This document shows positions 60,269 to 64,000 of a stretch of 64,000 nucleotides of DNA, in pieces. Position numbers and translations under genes: made by a program. Origin of the DNA: Acinetobacter beijerinckii CIP 110307 (GTDB taxonomy: Bacteria > Pseudomonadota > Gammaproteobacteria > Pseudomonadales > Moraxellaceae). Location of the stretch: the NCBI RefSeq assembly GCF_000369005.1, contig NZ_KB849764.1, forward strand, positions 124,702-188,701. Reading direction: 5' to 3'. Position 1 is the first letter of the stretch. Each line of letters begins with the position of its first letter. The notes beneath the pieces were generated by a model. That model saw only the letters and a program-made list of their open reading frames with translations, ran no database searches and was not told the DNA's origin.

Positions 60269-61618
60269 TTACAGATTGATGATCTCATATAAATTTTCTG
60301 GTGATAAATTTTTCACCATATCATTTAGACCTTTACTTAGACTTGCTTTACTAAATGTATGTTCATAAAGTATGTCCCTCATACCACAAGTGATAAATAT
60401 TGTTGCTTTTTTAGGCTTTATGGTTTTTATATCTTTATCATTTTCAAGTAATTCATAAAGCGTTTGGAACAAATCGGAAAAATAATCCATGCCTGTATGA
60501 TTGATTGAGTTGCGACGATCTTGATTGATAGCATTCTCAATTATAGTTTGGTTTGCAGAGCCGTGAATTTCACTTAGCATAAATTTAGAATAATTCGCTG
60601 ATTCAAACTGCTGGATGTTACCCTTGTTGATCTTTGTTTCAAAAATTTTATCGTAGTAAATCAGGCTGATTAGCGCAGTAAGAATTGCATCAGCTCTTTT
60701 GAGTACTTCAAGTGAATTTGCACAATCATCTAAAATGATGCTCAAGCTATGAATTTTTTCAGAAACCTTATTGTCAATAATAGGCTGGGCATCTGTCCCA
60801 TTTCTCTGATTATCTAATCTTGTAGCCATAAATTCATGTATAAATTTACTTAAAAGCACAGGCAGATTGCTAACATCCTCTTCTAGATTTAGATGAAGAT
60901 TTATGAACTTTGAAGGTGGCAAATTGGCATCTAACGGAGAGCATCCAATAAATGATTTTGTGGACTTCTGTAGTGGTGTACCATAAATTTTCAATCCTTT
61001 AATTGCATTCCTAACTTCGTGATATGAAGGGACTTGAGTTATATTTGTGCCTTTTATATCTTTGCTATTCTTAAAATTATGATATTCAATATAAATTTTA
61101 AGATAATCCAAAAATAGAGATTTAATATCCCAGAATGGTAACAAGTCAGGTAAGAAATACTTTTCGTTCAAAATACGTTTGAGGTTTGTCGAAAAATTGG
61201 GGAATTGTGTCCATTCTTCATAACTTTTGATGTTTTCCCAAAATATGCAATAAAGTTCTTCAAATATTGATGTTAGTTCATCTGGTTGAAGTAAATGGTT
61301 TAACAAAAATATATCTTCATCCACTAATTGCCTTGTTTGACAATATCCCATTACATGGTTGAGTAACTGTCTGCCAAAGACAATTATCTCTACTTCAATC
61401 TTGATTTGCTCAATAGGTAGTGACTTTCTTTCTTTATATTTTTCAGTTAGCAGGTTGACCAGTTGCCTCAATATTACATCCCTAATACGTATTAACTCGT
61501 TATACAGATTTGGGAAAGTTGCTTGAAACTCTCTTGCTTTTACAGCTTGCTTTACTAATTTTTGCATTACAGGGTGAGCTATTCTGTAAATTTCATGATC
61601 GAAGACGGGATTACTCAT
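60269..61618 (-). CDS. Unrecognised 449-residue protein of the tRNA-Ser element
   Basis: I recognise no family. The protein is soluble, Leu/Ile/Asn-rich and largely helical, with no signal peptide or HTH. Notable segments are SFIGCSPLDANLPPSKFINLHLNLEED, LSKFIHEFMATRLDNQRNGTDAQP, and IHGSANQTIIENAINQDRRNSINHTG, which is rich in polar and His residues and could hold a site. It is divergent from the AlpA-type gene, 110 bases away. In phage satellites this position often carries a regulator or a defence gene; neither is shown. Confidence 0.6.
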   Translation of the reverse strand: MSNPVFDHEIYRIAHPVMQKLVKQAVKAREFQATFPNLYNELIRIRDVILRQLVNLLTEKYKERKSLPIEQIKIEVEIIVFGRQLLNHVMGYCQTRQLVDEDIFLLNHLLQPDELTSIFEELYCIFWENIKSYEEWTQFPNFSTNLKRILNEKYFLPDLLPFWDIKSLFLDYLKIYIEYHNFKNSKDIKGTNITQVPSYHEVRNAIKGLKIYGTPLQKSTKSFIGCSPLDANLPPSKFINLHLNLEEDVSNLPVLLSKFIHEFMATRLDNQRNGTDAQPIIDNKVSEKIHSLSIILDDCANSLEVLKRADAILTALISLIYYDKIFETKINKGNIQQFESANYSKFMLSEIHGSANQTIIENAINQDRRNSINHTGMDYFSDLFQTLYELLENDKDIKTIKPKKATIFITCGMRDILYEHTFSKASLSKGLNDMVKNLSPENLYEIINL

Positions 61619-61728
61619 TTAAATACGCTACTTAACAATTGTGAATCTTGTTTTGCTGATGTTTCTGAGGATTCTAGAGCATATTTATATCCGAAGACAT
61701 CCACATCAGGTTTAAATCGGAGTAAACA

Positions 61729-61941
61729 ATGCAAACCTCAGAAACCAAAAAAAATCAGATTCTTAGAATGAAAGGAGTAACAGAATTAGTCTGTTTAAGT
61801 AAATCAAGTCTGTATGACAAAATGAACCCGAAATCCAAGAGATATGATTCGTCTTTTCCTCGTCCGATTAGATTGGGACTATCAGCCGTTGGTTGGTTAG
61901 AGCAGGACATAATTGATTGGATCAATTCAAAAAAAAGCTAA
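61729..61941 (+). CDS. AlpA-family phage-type transcriptional regulator
   Basis: 70 residues with the AlpA/HTH_17 winged-helix pattern (ILRMKGVTELVCLSKSSLYDKM, SSFPRPIRLGLSAVGWLEQDIIDWINS). ggag precedes the start. AlpA proteins activate excision or replication genes of P4-like and PICI-like elements. Upstream of a replication-type gene, as usual in satellites. Confidence 0.88.
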   Translation: MQTSETKKNQILRMKGVTELVCLSKSSLYDKMNPKSKRYDSSFPRPIRLGLSAVGWLEQDIIDWINSKKS

Positions 61942-61994
61942 CCAGATTAGCAAGATATCTTTACAACTCTCACATACCCTATTAACCCTTATAA

Positions 61995-62041
61995 CACTGT
62001 AATTCCTTGATTTCGAGGTCATGGGATTACAGTGATTTTTA
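61995..62041 (+). terminator. Terminator after the AlpA-type gene
   Basis: Twelve-pair stem (cactgtaattcc / gggattacagtg, one G-U) with a 16-base loop, then attttta. Confidence 0.65.
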
Positions 62042-62157
62042 CGCCTGACCATTTGTGTTACTTATATGATCAGTATATCTAATAATATTAATTATTATAT
62101 AAATTGACTTAATTAACAAATTGTTAGGTGTAATTACGTACAGAGAAGTTCATTATT

Positions 62158-63492
62158 ATGAATCAATCATCCTATCTTATGAGTAATAATCAAACACCTG
62201 CTTTAGCACATGAATACTTAACACAAGTACCTGAACACTTTCTAAATCAGCAGACTGAAATAACTGATACTGATTCATCTAATCAGCCCATTCAGATTAC
62301 AGCACCATTGGAAGAGCAACAGTCTTTACTCAATTCAATGTATGAAGAATGCTTCAATGCAGCAGACGATCAGCATTCAAGCTCATTGGCATTGGATTAC
62401 TTATTAGATTTCAACACTGAATATAACCAATATGAAATTCGATCAAATCCTGAAGCTGAGAAAATATTCTCAGAAATTGAATTAGTAAAACAAATCTTAA
62501 AACACAACTATGTGCAGGCTTATCGTAAGATCAAAGGCACTCTGTATCATGGATGGTATGAGCCTATTGATAAAAAATTCATTGAATTATTAAAGCAAAT
62601 ACTCATCCAAGGGTTTGATCCCCTAGAGCATTATGATTGTGAGCATCATAGGATTGTTATGCAAGCGTATAACGAAACTCTAAAGGGGTATTTTCATGCT
62701 GATTTTTATCTACATTATCCCAATGATCTTGTTCAGCTAAGAAATACTGATGGAACAATAACTTCAATTTGTTATGCAGAATTAATTAATCTATTCATTG
62801 AACGTTTGTATTTGCTAACTCAAGAAAAGGAATTCAAATACCAACAGAAAAAACGAATGGAACGTTCCCAATATCAGCAAAAGGTCGCTACAGAATGTGT
62901 AGATACGATACTGGCTAAACATTCGAGAATTGTCATTGCTCGTGTCGATTTTCGTTATGGAAAAACACAAAACCCTGAACTTGCCCAAGTCAAAGCAGAT
63001 TTAATCACATGCCTTCGTTATTTAAAGCGGACTTCAAATTTACGTATATTGGGCTATCTATGGAAATTGGAATTTGCCGAAAAAACTGGTTATCACTACC
63101 ACTGTTTTTTCTTTCTCGATGGTCGTAAACACTCACAGGACATTAAGCTAGCACAACAGATTGGTGAGGTCTGGAAAAGGGTGATTGGTATTGAGGGGGC
63201 TTACCATAATTGTAATCTTGATGCCCACAATGGCAAATATCGAGATGTAGGTATTGGCATCTTGCATCGCAAAGATAAACAAAAATACGAATATTTGATT
63301 GAAGCCATTCGTTATATCACCAAAAGAGACCAATTCATTGTGCATAAAAGGATTAAGCGGGATGAGGAAAATGAACAAAACCTTAGAAATGATAAAGCCT
63401 ACTTCATACGTGTTTTTGGTAAAAATATTGCTAAGGATGTTGCAATAAAAATGGGGAAATCTGTTGGAAATACTGGAAAAAAGGAGGCTTGA
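62158..63492 (+). CDS. Inovirus Gp2 / YagK-YfjJ-type replication protein (HUH-like)
   Basis: 444 residues. The C-terminal ~200 residues match the YagK/YfjJ/inovirus-Gp2 domain: IVIARVDFRYG, LRYLKRTSNLRILGYLWKLEFAEKTGYHYHCFFFLDG with an HUH-type His pair (H313, H315), and Y379/Y386 in YLIEAIRYITKRDQ as possible catalytic tyrosines. The N-terminal 230 residues are unrecognised. Probably starts rolling-circle-type replication of the integrated element after excision (inference). A start at 62179 is possible. Followed within two bases by the next gene. Confidence 0.8.
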   Translation: MNQSSYLMSNNQTPALAHEYLTQVPEHFLNQQTEITDTDSSNQPIQITAPLEEQQSLLNSMYEECFNAADDQHSSSLALDYLLDFNTEYNQYEIRSNPEAEKIFSEIELVKQILKHNYVQAYRKIKGTLYHGWYEPIDKKFIELLKQILIQGFDPLEHYDCEHHRIVMQAYNETLKGYFHADFYLHYPNDLVQLRNTDGTITSICYAELINLFIERLYLLTQEKEFKYQQKKRMERSQYQQKVATECVDTILAKHSRIVIARVDFRYGKTQNPELAQVKADLITCLRYLKRTSNLRILGYLWKLEFAEKTGYHYHCFFFLDGRKHSQDIKLAQQIGEVWKRVIGIEGAYHNCNLDAHNGKYRDVGIGILHRKDKQKYEYLIEAIRYITKRDQFIVHKRIKRDEENEQNLRNDKAYFIRVFGKNIAKDVAIKMGKSVGNTGKKEA

Positions 63493-63493
63493 A

Positions 63494-64000
63494 ATGACCC
63501 ATTATGCAATGACTCCTCAAGTACAACATATATTACAGACACCAATGCTCCCATTCATGCTAGATGTTAATACCCATTTATTTTTACGAGAGAGTATTCA
63601 AAATGCAGCCCAAATTGAAAATGGGAAACTAGCAGTTATGGATAAACGTGCGCCCAAGTGTATAGATAAGAATTATCGTATATTCTTAAATTCCCTACAG
63701 TGGCTGCATTACCATCGTATGGCATTACATGGATTCCAATTAAACCCTTATTGGGTTGCAATGCTTGATACGGCAGGTTTTTCTCATTACGGTAATATCA
63801 ATTACCTTATAGCGAATGCAGAGGGTATTCATGGTCAATTTAAATATAAGTTCTTGAAACGACGGATTGCACTGGAATATACAAAATTTATTGAACCTAT
63901 GAATGAAAGTATTAAATTTCAAAAGGCACTGTTTAAACGCTGTCTAGACAAACATAAGCAGATCAATTGTATGTTCTATGATTTGCCTTGTATTTTTACC
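63494..64000 (+). CDS. Hypothetical protein of the element (3' end outside window)
   Basis: Open for 169 codons to the right edge. A perfect aaggagg lies 6 bases before the ATG, inside the end of the Gp2-like gene, so the two are coupled. It begins MTHYAMTPQVQHILQTPM and contains NSLQWLHYHRMALHGFQLNPYW. No family recognised from this part. Confidence 0.7.
   Translation, partial: MTHYAMTPQVQHILQTPMLPFMLDVNTHLFLRESIQNAAQIENGKLAVMDKRAPKCIDKNYRIFLNSLQWLHYHRMALHGFQLNPYWVAMLDTAGFSHYGNINYLIANAEGIHGQFKYKFLKRRIALEYTKFIEPMNESIKFQKALFKRCLDKHKQINCMFYDLPCIFT

Noticed and set aside
61562..61771. Plus-strand ORF across the divergent promoter before the AlpA-type gene
   Set aside because: It lies opposite the start of the 449-residue gene and overlaps the AlpA gene in another frame.

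Overview
The window reads as a chromosomal segment of an Acinetobacter species. Support comes from the low GC content, the nudJ-mnmA-hflD-purB order, the surE-nlpD pair, an E. coli-type argG, divergent epmB/efp, and a very large Bap-like adhesin. Species cannot be fixed from the sequence alone. Most of the window is ordinary housekeeping chromosome; three stretches are accessory.

Region 1 (1-9.8 kb, very AT-rich) is the most unusual. It opens inside the C-terminal part of a giant type I-secreted Bap-like adhesin whose first 318 bases encode 53 uninterrupted Asp-Ser dipeptides. After a terminator and a 15-copy octamer tandem repeat come three leftward genes: a putative secreted HExxH metalloprotease-like protein, a glycosyltransferase that looks like the SdgA/SdgB/GtfA/TarM (DUF1975 plus GT4) family, and a 563-residue protein resembling an alpha/alpha toroid. 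Divergent from them are a paralogue of the metalloprotease-like protein and a serine-recombinase-like protein that has lost its catalytic residues but keeps a helix-turn-helix. In staphylococci, SdgA/SdgB glycosylate serine-aspartate repeats. An SD-repeat adhesin next to such an enzyme suggests a Gram-negative SD-glycosylation and adhesin-maturation locus; this is my main candidate for an undescribed system.

Region 2 (9.8-45 kb) is core genome. It holds two divergent TonB-dependent siderophore receptors with a Fur-like site, purB/hflD/mnmA/nudJ, a gamma carbonic anhydrase, PBP5/6 (dacC), two related small periplasmic proteins, surE/nlpD, a LysR regulator, a Lon-like protease, an AmpG-like permease with a large inserted beta-rich domain, gloA, an SBF transporter, rpmE, a FimX-like/PilZ c-di-GMP pair, epmB/efp, cstA/ybdD and a MoxR-DUF58-TgpA operon, ending at tRNA-Val(GAC).

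Region 3 (45-54.8 kb) is a decayed prophage or accessory region after tRNA-Val. It contains a tail-tip (J-like) C-terminal remnant, two related DUF6714-like proteins, a holin-endolysin pair, a caspase-like (DUF4347-like) protein divergent from a lipoprotein, and small membrane proteins. A tRNA-like remnant near 54.45 kb may mark its far edge. Core genes (a pirin, argG, fadH) then resume.

Region 4 (59.7 kb to the end) starts at tRNA-Ser(TGA). It looks like one end of an integrated satellite-like element: an unknown 449-residue protein divergent from an AlpA-type activator, then an inovirus Gp2/YagK-YfjJ-type replication protein and a partial gene running off the window.
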